A DNA stretch of 64,000 nt from Acidiluteibacter sp963716125 (GTDB taxonomy: Bacteria; Bacteroidota; Bacteroidia; Flavobacteriales_E; Vicingaceae): assembly GCA_963716125.1 (NCBI GenBank), contig OY970294.1:1488001-1552000 (forward strand), read 5' to 3'. The notes under the pieces are model-generated. The model ran no database searches. It was not told the origin of the DNA and saw only the letters and a list, made by a program, of their open reading frames with translations. Within the stretch, counting starts at the first letter, position 1, and each line of letters begins with the position of its first letter. The position numbers and the translations under genes were made by a program. This document shows positions 9,431 to 19,669 of the stretch, one piece after another.

Positions 9431-10339
9431 TTAAGCGCCCACTTTATCCTTCAATTTACTTTTTTTACCAGCATTTTGTTCAATGTATTCTATTATTTTT
9501 CCAGCAATATCCACTTTAGTAGAGTTTTCAATTCCTTCCAGTCCTGGTGATGAGTTGACCTCTAAAATTAATGCACCTCTGCTTGATTGTAGCATATCCA
9601 CACCTGCAATACTCAACCCCATTGCCTTGGCCGCTTTAATTGCAGCAGCTTTTTCAGATCTTTTTAGTTTAATTGAGCTAGAACTTCCACCTCTGTGTAA
9701 ATTAGATCTAAATTCTCCCTCTTTACCTTGTCTTTTCATTGCGCCTACTACTTCACCATTTACAACAAATGCTCGAATATCAGCTCCTGCGGCCTCTTTT
9801 ACAAATTCTTGAACTAAAATATTTGCATTTAATCCCCAAAATGCTTCAATAACAGATTTTGCAGCTTTAGTAGTTTCTGCCAAAACTACCCCTAAGCCTT
9901 GAGTGCCTTCTAAAACTTTAATAATTAAGGGGGTGCCACCAACACTTTTAATCAAATGACTGATATCATCTGGTCTTCTTGCGAAGGCTGTTTTTGGAAT
10001 ATCTAATCCCTCACGAGACATTATTTGAATGCTTCTCAGTTTATCTCTAGAACGAGTTAATGCTACCGACTTTACTGTACTAAATACATTACACATTTCA
10101 AATTGACGAACAATTGCAGCTCCGTAGAATGTAACTGATGCGCCGATTCTAGGAATAATTGCATCAAAACCGTCTAATCTTTCATTGCCATAATAAATAA
10201 GTGGTTCTTGTTTTTGACTAACGATGTAACATTTCGTGTGGTCAAGAACCACCGCTTCATGCCCTCTTTTTTCAGCTGCTTCAACCAATCTTCTAGTTGA
10301 ATAAAGTTTTTTATTTCTTGATAGGATTGCAATCTTCAT
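9431..10339 (-). CDS. rimK: RimK family alpha-L-glutamate ligase (ATP-grasp), 302 aa
   Basis: ATP-grasp ligase that adds glutamate residues to an amino-acid or peptide acceptor; E. coli RimK modifies ribosomal protein S6. ATP-grasp features: PLIIKVLEGTQGLGVVLAET (phosphate-binding loop, about 135-155), NILVQEFVKEAAGADIRAFV (about 173-192) and ALILEVNSSPGLEGIENSTK (metal-binding N/E, about 257-276). Full length. It lies 13 nt after the zinc-protease-like gene and 18 nt before the AstE-like gene, so the three are one operon. The acceptor here is not known. Confidence 0.9.
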   Translation of the reverse strand: MKIAILSRNKKLYSTRRLVEAAEKRGHEAVVLDHTKCYIVSQKQEPLIYYGNERLDGFDAIIPRIGASVTFYGAAIVRQFEMCNVFSTVKSVALTRSRDKLRSIQIMSREGLDIPKTAFARRPDDISHLIKSVGGTPLIIKVLEGTQGLGVVLAETTKAAKSVIEAFWGLNANILVQEFVKEAAGADIRAFVVNGEVVGAMKRQGKEGEFRSNLHRGGSSSSIKLKRSEKAAAIKAAKAMGLSIAGVDMLQSSRGALILEVNSSPGLEGIENSTKVDIAGKIIEYIEQNAGKKSKLKDKVGA

Positions 10340-10352
10340 TCTATAATTTTAA

Positions 10353-10784
10353 TTATTTATTAATTTTAATTTTTGAAACGTCTATTAAGTAGCCGTTTTT
10401 TAATAGTTTACGACCAATCAATACAGGATATTTCATTTTTTGACGATCGGTTAAACTCACATCCGTAAGATATGTTTTTCCTGCTAATGTAATAGGAGTT
10501 CGAATAACATATCTTTTTTCTTTTCTTCCGTTTGAACTTTTTACTTTTTTTTGCTTGAATTCTTCTGCGGTGAAAATTTGGGCTGGATATTCAGGGTGGT
10601 CAGGATCTAAAATATCAAAATGTAAAATGTCTTTTCCATCTAAATGCTCCAACCATATTTTATGACAATGCAAAGCTGTACTATAAGCACCGGTATCAAT
10701 TTTTGCATCAATCTTCATCAAATTGAGCTTTTTAAAATCTACTAATTCTACTCTGCCTATAATTACCTTTTCTTTTTTAGCCAT
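10353..10784 (-). CDS. RimK/LysX-associated ATP-dependent zinc protease family protein, 143 aa
   Basis: Retropepsin-like small protein of the family annotated as putative ATP-dependent zinc protease. The conserved aspartyl-protease-like loop is KIDAKIDTGAYSTALHCHKI (about 24-43) and the second signature is YPVLIGRKLLKNGYLIDVSK near the C-terminus. It is first in the operon ahead of rimK and the AstE-like gene, the standard order. Whether it is an active protease is unproven in the family. Confidence 0.88.
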   Translation of the reverse strand: MAKKEKVIIGRVELVDFKKLNLMKIDAKIDTGAYSTALHCHKIWLEHLDGKDILHFDILDPDHPEYPAQIFTAEEFKQKKVKSSNGRKEKRYVIRTPITLAGKTYLTDVSLTDRQKMKYPVLIGRKLLKNGYLIDVSKIKINK

Positions 10785-10879
10785 TATTATTTTTAATTTC
10801 TACTTCTATGGTTAATTGATAGAATTTTCGCCAAATTTGCATAAAATATTAGAAAACTGAATTCAAAATATTAAAGAAT

Positions 10880-12562
10880 ATGAGCGACGATAAAAAAATT
10901 ATTTTTTCAATGGTAAATGTTTCCAAGGTTTTGCCTTCAGGAAACACCATTTTAAGTAATATTTACCTTTCTTTTTTCTACGGTGCGAAGATAGGAATCA
11001 TTGGATTAAATGGTTCGGGTAAATCCACATTAATGCGAATTATTGCGGGAGAAGACAAGGACATTAAAGGAGAAGTAGTTTTTTCTGATGGTTATAAAGT
11101 GGGTATGCTTTCACAAGAGCCGTATTTAGATCCTGAAAAAACGGTTAAACAAATAGTAGAAGAAGGAGTTCAGGAAGTAGTAGATGTTTTGAAAGCTTAC
11201 GAAGAAGTGAACTTAAAATTTGGGGATTCTGAAATATTAGAGAATCCGGATAAGATGGAAGCTTTGATGAAAGAACAAGAAAAGCTGTCTGAAAAAATAG
11301 ATCAATACAATGCTTGGGAATTGGATCAAAGATTGCAAAGAGCGATGGATGCTTTGCAATGCCCTGATGGAGATACTCCGGTAACTGTACTTTCGGGTGG
11401 AGAAAGAAGAAGAGTTGCACTTTGTAGATTGTTGTTGCAAGAGCCTGATGTGTTACTTTTGGATGAGCCAACTAACCACTTAGATGCAGAATCTGTATTT
11501 TGGTTGGAAAGACATTTACAGCAATATAAAGGAACTGTAATTGCAGTTACTCACGATCGATATTTTCTAGATAATGTAGCTGGTTGGATTTTAGAATTAG
11601 ATAGAGGTAAAGGGATTCCATGGGAAGGAAATTATTCGTCTTGGTTGGACCAAAAAAGTAAGCGATTAGCTCAAGAAGAAAAATCGGAAAGCAAGCGTAG
11701 AAAAAACTTAGAGAAGGAATTGGAGTGGGTAAGAATGAGCCCTAAAGGTCGTCAGAGTAAATCTAAGGCTCGATTGAATAGTTATGATAAAATGATGAGC
11801 GAAGGTGGAATGAAGAAAGAATCATCTTTAGAAATTCCAATTCCTAATGGGCCTCGCTTAGGTAATGAAGTGATAGAAGCGGTAGATGTTGCAAAAGCTT
11901 TTGATGATAAAGTACTGTTTGAAAATTTGAACTTTAAATTGCCACCAGCTGGTATTGTTGGTGTAATTGGACCAAACGGAGCAGGTAAAACTACTTTGTT
12001 TAAATTAATTATGGGTGAAGAACAGCCAGATAAAGGAGAATTTAAAGTTGGTTCTACCGTAGAATTAGGATATGTAGATCAAACTCATAAAGATTTAGAT
12101 CCTGATAAATCTATTTATGATGTGATTAGTAATGGACAAGAACACATAGAAATAGGTGGACAAACGCTTAATGCTAGAGCTTATATCTCTAGGTTTAATT
12201 TTTCAGGTTCTGACCAAAATAAAAAAGTAGGTGTTTTATCGGGTGGAGAAAGAAATCGTTTGCATTTGGCAATGACCTTGAAAACAGAAGCCAATGTATT
12301 GTTACTCGATGAGCCAACCAATGATATTGACGTTAACACATTGCGTGCATTAGAGGAAGGAATTGAAAATTTTGCTGGTTGTGCGGTTGTTATTTCTCAC
12401 GATAGATGGTTCTTAGATCGTATTTGTACGCATATTTTAGCATTTGAGGGAAATGGAAGTATCTATTTCTTTGAAGGTGGATTTACTGATTATGAGGAGA
12501 ATAGAGCAAAGAGATTAGGGAAAGAACCTACAAGGTTTAAGTATAAAAAATTAGCTGATTAA
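10880..12562 (+). CDS. ettA: Energy-dependent translational throttle protein EttA (ABC-F), 560 aa
   Basis: ABC-F ATPase that binds the ribosomal E site and gates translation according to the ATP/ADP ratio. There are two ABC cassettes with Walker A GLNGSGKSTL (about 47-56) and GPNGAGKTTL (about 367-376), signatures LSGGERRRVAL and LSGGERNRLHL, and Walker B DVLLLDEPTNHLDAES and NVLLLDEPTNDIDVNT. The EttA arm and linker (RQSKSKARLNSYDKM) are present and the length is normal. It is divergent from the rimK operon; the terminator at 12583-12620 follows. Confidence 0.96.
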   Translation: MSDDKKIIFSMVNVSKVLPSGNTILSNIYLSFFYGAKIGIIGLNGSGKSTLMRIIAGEDKDIKGEVVFSDGYKVGMLSQEPYLDPEKTVKQIVEEGVQEVVDVLKAYEEVNLKFGDSEILENPDKMEALMKEQEKLSEKIDQYNAWELDQRLQRAMDALQCPDGDTPVTVLSGGERRRVALCRLLLQEPDVLLLDEPTNHLDAESVFWLERHLQQYKGTVIAVTHDRYFLDNVAGWILELDRGKGIPWEGNYSSWLDQKSKRLAQEEKSESKRRKNLEKELEWVRMSPKGRQSKSKARLNSYDKMMSEGGMKKESSLEIPIPNGPRLGNEVIEAVDVAKAFDDKVLFENLNFKLPPAGIVGVIGPNGAGKTTLFKLIMGEEQPDKGEFKVGSTVELGYVDQTHKDLDPDKSIYDVISNGQEHIEIGGQTLNARAYISRFNFSGSDQNKKVGVLSGGERNRLHLAMTLKTEANVLLLDEPTNDIDVNTLRALEEGIENFAGCAVVISHDRWFLDRICTHILAFEGNGSIYFFEGGFTDYEENRAKRLGKEPTRFKYKKLAD

Positions 12563-12582
12563 GGCGATTCGATAATCAAATA

Positions 12583-12620
12583 AAAAGGGGCATTCTGAAA
12601 TTTTAGATTGCCCCTTTTTT
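12583..12620. terminator. Bidirectional terminator between ettA and the convergent gene
   Basis: Stem AAAAGGGGCA (12583-12592) and TGCCCCTTTT (12609-12618) followed by Ts on the plus strand and a matching A-run on the left. It serves ettA and the minus-strand gene ending at 12638. Confidence 0.85.
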
Positions 12621-12637
12621 TATAGATAAAATTCAAT

Positions 12638-14209
12638 TTAGAAAGCTATCTTTCCTAATTTTAAACTCTTTTTTCCTTCGCTTACTATAATTAAATCACC
12701 TCCAACACCTAGCTGTTCACATTTTTTTGGTTGTATTCTATTATCAATTTCTTTAGCACTAAACAAGGCTTGCTTTTTTTGAATTGTTCCATCATTATCT
12801 ACTTCTACTAATGCAGTTATAGATTTTTTTCTTCCTGTATAATACTTTAAATCATCTTTTTTTGTATTGATTAAATTTTCAGGATGATCATTAAATAGAA
12901 AAACTAATTTATCTTCCAAAATTGCTAAAGCGTATGAAGAATAGGTGTTTGTACTTAATTTTTGTTTCTTCGGAATTTTTAAATTTCTAACAATTTCGCC
13001 TTCAGAATTTACTTCTACGATATAAATATTGTCATTGAAATAGGTGTAAGTAGTATGAGTTCGTCCTTGAGAATCTGTATGAGTATTAACTTCAATCCAA
13101 ACTTTTTCTGCAATGAATGTAACACTCCCATCACTTTTAAAAATCATTTCATTCAAATCTATATTAGTTAACCCTACATCTTTTCCTTTAGCTGCTTTTT
13201 TCTTAGTCTTTTTGGTTTCTCTCTCAGTAGTGGCTTCTGTAATGAATTCCAAATCAAACTCTTTGGTACTAAGCTTGTCAATTTGTTGATTGCTTCCATT
13301 AATTCTCAAATAGAAAGTTCCCTTTACTACTTCAAAAGCTTCATCTGAATACATACCTCCAATCACAACATCATCATTTGAAGTAAGCCCAAGTGTTAAC
13401 ACAGAAATATATTTATCACGAACCTTTAAAGGATATTCTACAATATCATTTCCTTTTTCTCTATAGGAATAAAGTTGAAAAGTTTGATCCCTTTCTCTAG
13501 TACCTTTTATTCGTTCTTCATTTTTACCTAGAATAAAAACATCTCCTGAATTACTAATATCCATTGAATTAATAGAAAAGTTTTTGCTCAAGAAATTCAC
13601 TTCTTCTTCTTTTTCCCAAACTAAATCTAGTGCACTGTCAAAAACAGATAATGAAATTTCTTCTTTCGTATTTCTCTCATAAGGCTTTTGAATATAAACC
13701 ATTAAATATTCTTCATTATTAGAAAGCTCGAACTTGAAATCACCTCTATTTCTTCTACCTTTATTGCCAAAACTATAACTCGTTAACTTTTTATAATCAC
13801 CTTCTATTCTTAGGGTACTTTTATTTAGCGAACAGGCGTAAAGATTTTTAATATCTAATTTATTGTCGGTAGATGAAACAAAAAAGTATATTTTATCACC
13901 AATTTCTGCGGTATACTCAAGGTATAAATCTTCTTTTCCCATTTGAAATTCTATTTCTGAAGATTTTTTAATCATCATTGAGTTATCGTAGGATATAATT
14001 TGGACTCTATTGATTCCTCCTCTTTCATAATAATTCTGTTTTACATAAATTCTATCCTCTTCAGATCCAATAACACCTGAAAAGCTAACTTTTTTAGATG
14101 TTTTTAATTCTGGCGACCATTTTATTTTAACTTTGGATACATTGTTTTGTCCAATTGAATTTCCTGTAATAACTAAAGCAGTTATTACCAATAGCATAAA
14201 TTTGTTCAT
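12638..14209 (-). CDS. Secreted hypothetical protein, probable beta-propeller, 523 aa
   Basis: A signal peptide (MNKFMLLVITALVITGNSIG) precedes a long beta-rich exported chain. It has repeating strand-turn units of the kind seen in beta-propellers (for example NNEEYLMVYIQKPYERNTKE and ISNSGDVFILGKNEERIKGT). A Lys-rich stretch (ETKKTKKKAAKGKD) lies at about 335-350. I do not recognise a named family. It lies 34 nt after lepB on the same strand and may be transcribed with it. Likely periplasmic or surface-located. Confidence 0.75.
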   Translation of the reverse strand: MNKFMLLVITALVITGNSIGQNNVSKVKIKWSPELKTSKKVSFSGVIGSEEDRIYVKQNYYERGGINRVQIISYDNSMMIKKSSEIEFQMGKEDLYLEYTAEIGDKIYFFVSSTDNKLDIKNLYACSLNKSTLRIEGDYKKLTSYSFGNKGRRNRGDFKFELSNNEEYLMVYIQKPYERNTKEEISLSVFDSALDLVWEKEEEVNFLSKNFSINSMDISNSGDVFILGKNEERIKGTRERDQTFQLYSYREKGNDIVEYPLKVRDKYISVLTLGLTSNDDVVIGGMYSDEAFEVVKGTFYLRINGSNQQIDKLSTKEFDLEFITEATTERETKKTKKKAAKGKDVGLTNIDLNEMIFKSDGSVTFIAEKVWIEVNTHTDSQGRTHTTYTYFNDNIYIVEVNSEGEIVRNLKIPKKQKLSTNTYSSYALAILEDKLVFLFNDHPENLINTKKDDLKYYTGRKKSITALVEVDNDGTIQKKQALFSAKEIDNRIQPKKCEQLGVGGDLIIVSEGKKSLKLGKIAF

Positions 14210-14243
14210 ATTTAATATTTAGTAATTTGGGTATAAAAGTATT

Positions 14244-15777
14244 TTAAATTTCTCCTCTAATTCGAGTAAACAATCTGCTCCAACGAACTTTACTTAAGCC
14301 ACTTCTGTTTGGATCTAATGAAAGCCATACAAAAACTGCTTTCCCTACAATGTGATCTTCAGGCACAAAACCCCAAAAACGGCTGTCTTGTGAATTGTGT
14401 CTGTTGTCGCCCATCATCCAATAATAGTCCATTTTAAAAGTATAGCTGTTTGATACCTCATTATTGATGATTATTTTACCATCTTTTACAAAAGCGGTAT
14501 TTCCTTCATACACTTGCACAATTCTTCTATACAAACGGCCAATTTTTAAGAGTTAACTGAATGGTTTCTCCTTTCTTAGGAATAGAAACCGGTCCAAAAT
14601 TATCTTCTGTCCAATCATAACCTTTTACATTCGGGTAAATCATTTCTTTTCCATATTTACCATCGCTGTAATATCCTTTTTCTTTAATAATAGGATCTAC
14701 ACTTTTTACATTGGGCAAATTTGCAATTGCTTTTCTATTTTCATCAGTTAGTAACATAAAATAAACGGATGGTCCTTCCATTCGATATTCGGTAATTTCC
14801 ATATCCAATAATTGAGTTGGATTAAACCCTCTACCATCGGTATTCACTAAATAGCTGTATTGAACACCTTTTGCCTGATAAGCTGGTTTGTCATTTACAA
14901 ATAATTTAGATTCAATTACTTCAATCTTATCTCCAGGAACTCCAACACATCGTTTGATATAATTTTCTCTTTTATCTACAGGGCGTGCAACAATATCAAA
15001 TTCACGCTCCAAATTAGCTCTTCCATAATCTCTTTCTAATTGATAAAATGTTCTGTCTTGGTGCTGAATAACAACAGTATCACCAGCAGGAAAATTAAAT
15101 ACAACTGCATCATTTCTTTTCACTCTATCAAATTCAAAAACTCTGTAATATGGAAATTTAATCCATTCTAAATAAGATTTGGTTTTTTCAGTTCCGGGCA
15201 TAGTATGATGCGCGAATGGGAAAAAAATAGGGGTATTAGGAACTCGAGAGCCATAACTTACTTTACTTACAAATAGAAAATCGCCAACCAAAAGAGATTT
15301 CTCCATTGATGAGGTAGGAATCGTAAAAGCTTCAATATAAAATGCTCTAATAATAGTTGCTAATATTACAGCAAAACTGATAGCATCTGCCCATTCTCTA
15401 CTTTTTGGTTTTGTCCATCTGTCTACTACAGGCTGCCCCATCCATTTGTACTTATCTTGACTGCCAATTAAATATAAATAAATTGGAGCTCCAACAACCA
15501 TCAAAATATGTTTGTAAAAGGCAAATATTCCGAACCGTTTTAAAAGTTCTGTGATAATACCCACCCAAATAATAAATCCCACGAAAGGAATATAATAAAC
15601 GATTAACCACCACCAAGGTTTATTAACCAATTTGATGGCTAAATAAGTGCCATATATTGGAATAAGGGCTTTGTAACCCTCTAAGCCTGCTTTTTTAAAA
15701 ATTAAATAAAGTCCAATATGGCTTAATAGAAAATAAATGAGTGCTATAATAGCGACTAACTGAATGCTTACTAACAT
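14244..15777 (-). CDS. lepB: Signal peptidase I, frameshifted near 14530
   Basis: Type I signal peptidase (S26), cleaving signal peptides of exported proteins at the inner membrane. An N-terminal membrane region of about 115 residues resembles DUF5684. The catalytic serine lies in IPTSSMEKSLLVGDFLFVSK (about 170-189), the catalytic lysine in ENYIKRCVGVPGDKIEV (about 275-291), and the C-terminal box is MMGDNRHNSQDSRFWGFVPE. Frame 1 ends LKNWPFV-stop at 14527 and frame 2 resumes YRRIVQVYEGN; one extra T converts the expected NWPLYRRIV. As the gene is normally essential, this is probably an assembly error. Corrected length is about 510 aa, in the parAB-dapB run. Confidence 0.9.
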
Positions 15778-15781
15778 AATA

Positions 15782-16503
15782 TTATAATTTCAATACATCT
15801 TGCATGTGATACACGCCTTTTTTATCTTTTAAAAATTCGGCTGCCAAAATAGCGCCTAAAGCAAAGCCATCTCGGCTGTGTGCAGTATGTTTAATACTTA
15901 TCTCGTCTATTGCAGACCGATAAAAAACTTCATGTGTACCTGGCACATTAGGAATTCTTTTTGCTGCAATGTTAATTTCATTTGGATTCAATTGATCTGA
16001 TTTATCCAATACCCATTTTTCAATAGTTGGATAATTCTCAATAATTCCTTCTGCAATGCTAATAGCAGTTCCGCTTGGAGCGTCTAGCTTTTCTGTATGA
16101 TGAATTTCTTCAACAGATACTTGATAATCTGTCTTGCGGTTCATTATATGCGCCAAATGCTTGTTCAAAGCAAAGAAAATATTAACTCCAACACTGAAAT
16201 TGGTTGCAGCCAAGAAGGCTGAGTTATGATCAATGCATTGTTTTTTTAATGCGTCATAATGTTGATACCAACCGGTGGTTCCAATAACAATTGGAACTTG
16301 CGCATCAATACATTTTTGAATGTGGTTTTTAGCTAATTCGGGTTGTGAAAACTCAATAACAACTTCTGCTTTTTGAAGATCAGTAGTGGTTATTTTATCA
16401 GCATTTTCTGCATCAATTTTTAATACGATTTCATGGCCTTTTTCATGGCTAATTTTTCAATTGCCTTGCCCATTTTTCCATATCCGTATAATGCTATTTT
16501 CAT
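15782..16503 (-). CDS. dapB: 4-hydroxy-tetrahydrodipicolinate reductase, frameshifted near 16440
   Basis: NAD(P)H-dependent reductase of the lysine/diaminopimelate pathway, about 240 aa once corrected. The ATG at 16503 gives MKIALYGYGKMGKAIEKLAM with the dinucleotide-binding GYGKMG. One A is missing from the following A-run, after which the frame continues GHEIVLKIDAENADK, VVIEFSQPE, IVIGTTGWY and AATNFSVGVNIFF. The C-terminal catalytic half has EEIHHTEKLDAPSGTA, with the conserved His and Lys. It lies 5 nt before lepB. The single homopolymer indel in an essential gene suggests sequencing error. Confidence 0.9.
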
Positions 16504-16577
16504 GGCTGTAAATATAGTTTTACTATTAGACCTATTGGTCTTTTTTTACATTATTGGTACAATTAATATATTAGCGG

Positions 16578-17141
16578 TCATTTTTTTAATCGAATATTTA
16601 ATTGCATGGCTGGCATAAAACTATTTGAAAATTGGTCATATTTAACAGAAGGTCTAAAAGAGGCTGATAAATCATCACTTACATCAAAATAATATAAATG
16701 TGCATCTACAGCCGCATCTACCACATTAAGAATATATCCCAAACCGGCTAATACAAACAATAAATCTCTGTTTCTTCTATGAAATTCTATCAATGACAAT
16801 AAGTTTTGATCGGAATAGATTCCAGTATATAAATTGTCTGTTGTGTTTGGATCGCTATCTACCCGACTTAGATAGGCGCTCTTAAATTCTCTAAATTGGT
16901 TGCGTTGGTCAAAAGCAAAATAAAGACTAGCGCCAATTGCTCCATAAATTACAGGTACTTTCCAATATTTCTTATTGTAGATTTGCCCTGCACCAGGCAA
17001 AATAGCAGACAATGTGGTTGCTTTTTTAGGCGAATGTAATAAGTATAAGCTATCTACAACTGTAGTATCAGATTGAGCCTTTGCAATGGAATGGCCAAAA
17101 CAAATAAAAAAGATGAAAAGATATAGCAGTTTTTGTAACAA
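16578..17141 (-). CDS. DUF5683 domain-containing protein, 187 aa
   Basis: An exported or membrane protein with an N-terminal signal (MLQKLLYLFIFFICFGHSIA) and the family core HSPKKATTLSAILPGAGQIY followed by NKKYWKVPVIYGAIGASLYF. DUF5683 genes sit between parB and dapB in many Bacteroidota, exactly as here. The function is unknown; the glycine-rich GAGQIYN segment resembles small membrane proteins with paired helices. It lies 8 nt downstream of parB. Confidence 0.88.
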   Translation of the reverse strand: MLQKLLYLFIFFICFGHSIAKAQSDTTVVDSLYLLHSPKKATTLSAILPGAGQIYNKKYWKVPVIYGAIGASLYFAFDQRNQFREFKSAYLSRVDSDPNTTDNLYTGIYSDQNLLSLIEFHRRNRDLLFVLAGLGYILNVVDAAVDAHLYYFDVSDDLSASFRPSVKYDQFSNSFMPAMQLNIRLKK

Positions 17142-17149
17142 AATTGATT

Positions 17150-18045
17150 TTACAAATTCATTAATTCCATTATGCGTAATAAATGTTCTTGAGATTCAAA
17201 AGGTATAATAATTTTCCCTTTATCTTCATCTTGTCTTTGAAGTTTAACCGTAGTTTCAAAAAGTTCAGACAAATCTGCTTTCATTTTTTGCTCATGAAAA
17301 GATAGGGGCACACTTACTGCTTTTTTATTGCTTTTTGTAGGACTAACTTTTCTTTCTTTTACCAATTCTTCTGTTTGACGAACAGAAAGCTCATTGGCAG
17401 TAATTTCTTCAAAAGCATTTAGTTGACTTGCAGTATCTTTTAAATTAATTAAAGAACGCGCATGTCCCATACTTAAAACTCCCTCTATAATTGCAGTTTG
17501 AATTTCAGCAGGCAATTTAAGCAATCTAAAATAGTTGGCAACAGTAGATCGTTTTTTACCAACTCTTTTTGAAAGTTCTTCTTGGGTTAATTGACATTCT
17601 TCAATTAGTCTTTGGTAGGAGATAGCAACTTCAATAGCATCTAATTCTGCTCGTTGAATATTTTCTACCAAAGCCATTTCAAGCATACTTTGGTCATTTG
17701 CAATACGAACATAAGCAGGAATTTCCGTTAATCCTGCTAATTGTGAAGCTCTAAAACGTCTTTCACCTGAAATTAATTGATATTTATTATAACCTAGTTT
17801 TCTAACTGTAACTGGTTGAATAATACCTAATTCTTTAATGGACTGCATTAAATCATTTAGAGCTTCTTCTTCAAACTTAGTTCTTGGTTGAAAAGGATTT
17901 GCTTCAATCTTTTCAATATCAATATCGGCAATGGATCCTGCAGTTTTAGATAAGCTCTTTCGTTATATTTTTATTGGTGATATCAGTTTCGTCTTTCTCT
18001 AATAATGCACTTAAACCTCTCCCTAACTCTGGTTTTCTTACTCAT
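17150..18045 (-). CDS. parB: Chromosome partitioning protein ParB, two frameshifts near its N-terminus
   Basis: Centromere-binding CTPase that loads at parS and works with ParA in chromosome segregation. The intact C-terminal 232 residues contain IKELGIIQPVTVRKLGYNKY, the CTP motif GERRFRASQLAG, and the helix-turn-helix TQEELSKRVGKKRSTVANYF. Upstream, ATG at 18045 starts MSKK, then in other frames PELGRGLSALLEKDE and KTAGSIADIDIEKIEANPFQ. An extra A near 18035 and an extra base near 17955 separate the pieces. The reading across all frames is a normal ParB of about 298 aa. No parS consensus was found nearby. Confidence 0.9.
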
Positions 18046-18091
18046 CTTCTAAACGTTAATTACTTTTTCAGATTCATTAATTTTCGTCATT

Positions 18092-18854
18092 TCATTTTTT
18101 TGTAAAATCTCTCGTGCTAAGTTCAAGATAATTGATGGCACCTTTGCAGACTGCATCATGCATAATTATTGTTTCACCGTGACTTGGTGCTTCTCCCAAA
18201 CGGGTATTTCGTTGAATAATGGTATCAAACACCATTTGCTGAAAATGTGTTTTTACTTCTTCCACCACTTGATTGGAAAGTCTTAAACGTATATCATACA
18301 TGGTTAATAATAAACCTTCAATGTTCAATTCAGGATTTAATCTCGATTGAACAATTTTAATGGTATTCAGTAATTTACCTAAACCTTCTAATGCAAAATA
18401 TTCGCATTGTACAGGAATAATAACAGAATCAGCAGCTGTTAAAGCATTCAGGGTAATTAAACCAAGAGAAGGAGAACAATCAATAATTATAAAATCATAA
18501 TCATCTTTGATTTTATTCAATGCCATTCGCATCATTTTTTCACGATTCGGTAGATTAATCATTTCAATTTCTGCACCTACCAAATCAATGTGAGCAGGTA
18601 AAAGATCTAAATTAGGAGAATTGGTTTCTAAAATAATATCTCTCGGCTCAATTTCATTAATCAATGCATTCGTAAATGCTCGTTTTTACATTTTTAGGAT
18701 CAATTCCAACGCCTGATGTTGCGTTTGCTTGAGGATCTGCATCTACTAATAAAACTTTTCTTTCCAAAACACCTAAAGCAGCAGCTAAATTAATTGAAGT
18801 TGTTGTTTTTCCAACTCCACCTTTTTGATTTGCTATTGCTATAATTTTACCCAT
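18092..18854 (-). CDS. parA: Chromosome partitioning ATPase ParA (Soj), frameshifted near 18660
   Basis: Walker-type ATPase that moves ParB-parS complexes on the nucleoid. Frame 1 (18854-18657) begins MGKIIAIANQKGGVGKTTTS with the deviant Walker A KGGVGKTT and LLVDADPQANAT. Frame 2 (to 18092) continues INEIEPRDIILETNSPNLDL and DFIIIDCSPSLGLITLNALT. One extra A at the codon for YEC-L shifts the frame. The corrected product is about 253 aa, normal for Soj. It is the first gene of the parAB-DUF5683-dapB-lepB run; the 290-bp upstream gap holds its promoter. Confidence 0.93.
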
Positions 18855-19143
18855 TCTACTTTTTTGAATTTTTATTGATGCTGCGTCTTGAAAATATTTA
18901 CTTTAATCATCGTTAATTGTGAATGAACAAATTTTCATTTGCTCATTCGTGTTCCAAAATCGACAAAATATTAATTTACCTTATTAAATTCTAACTTTTC
19001 AAATACTTTAGTTTGCACTAAATGTGTTACTTTGCCAATGTTAAAATTAGGTGATTTTGTTAGTCGAAATTACCACTTTTATAGTAGTTTATTTCAAAAT
19101 GTTACCAACATTTTTTGAACATTATTATGTTAATTGATATTAG

Positions 19144-19665
19144 ATGATTACAATTATTTCTGCATCCAATAGAGATGGAAATCTGACTCAGAATTTTGCA
19201 AAATTTTGCCAAAAGTTGCTACAGGAAAAAGGGGAGGAGGTTCAACTTTTTTGTCTAGATGATTTGCCTCATCGTATTGATATGGCTGAGGTATATAACT
19301 ATAAAACTTCTATATTTACGGAGATTGCAAAACATTATATTGTTCCTGCAAATAAGTTGTATTTTGTGATACCTGAGTACAATGGAAGTATTCCAGGTAT
19401 CTTGAAATTATTTATAGATGCCGTTAAACCTGAATACTTTAAAGGGAAAAAAGCTGCACTCTTGGGCATTGCAGCTGGTAGAGCAGGAAATTTGAGAGGG
19501 ATGGATCACTTCACGGATATTTTACATTTTTTATTGGTTGAAGTAATGCCTTTAAAACTTCCGGTTTCAAAAATTTATGATATCTTAGGCGATGGAGGCA
19601 TTGTTGCAGATGAAGAAACAATCCACGCAATTAATGAACAATTAGATCAATTTATTAAATATTAA
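19144..19665 (+). CDS. NADPH-dependent FMN reductase family protein, 173 aa
   Basis: Flavodoxin-fold oxidoreductase using FMN and NAD(P)H. The N-terminal phosphate loop is IISASNRDGNLTQNFAKFCQ, and the second flavin loop is YFVIPEYNGSIPGILKLFID with the conserved PEYNGSIPG. The helix KKAALLGIAAGRAGNLRGMD is also typical. Length is normal. It is divergent from parA and lies 4 nt before a DoxX gene, suggesting a small redox operon; the physiological substrate is unknown. Confidence 0.88.
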   Translation: MITIISASNRDGNLTQNFAKFCQKLLQEKGEEVQLFCLDDLPHRIDMAEVYNYKTSIFTEIAKHYIVPANKLYFVIPEYNGSIPGILKLFIDAVKPEYFKGKKAALLGIAAGRAGNLRGMDHFTDILHFLLVEVMPLKLPVSKIYDILGDGGIVADEETIHAINEQLDQFIKY

Positions 19666-19669
19666 ACAA

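Noticed and set aside
9483..9812. Plus-strand ORF opposite rimK
   Set aside because: Shadow of the ATP-grasp ligase gene.
11145..11471. Minus-strand frames inside ettA
   Set aside because: Shadows of a full-length ABC-F protein with all motifs intact.
14244..15777. Programmed frameshift in lepB
   Set aside because: No slippery heptamer with a following structure at the shift, and neighbouring genes show the same kind of indel, so assembly error is more likely.
18855..19143. parS site near parAB
   Set aside because: I looked for a TGTTTCACGTGAAACA-like or related palindrome and found none; only GTGTTCCAAAATCG-like half matches.
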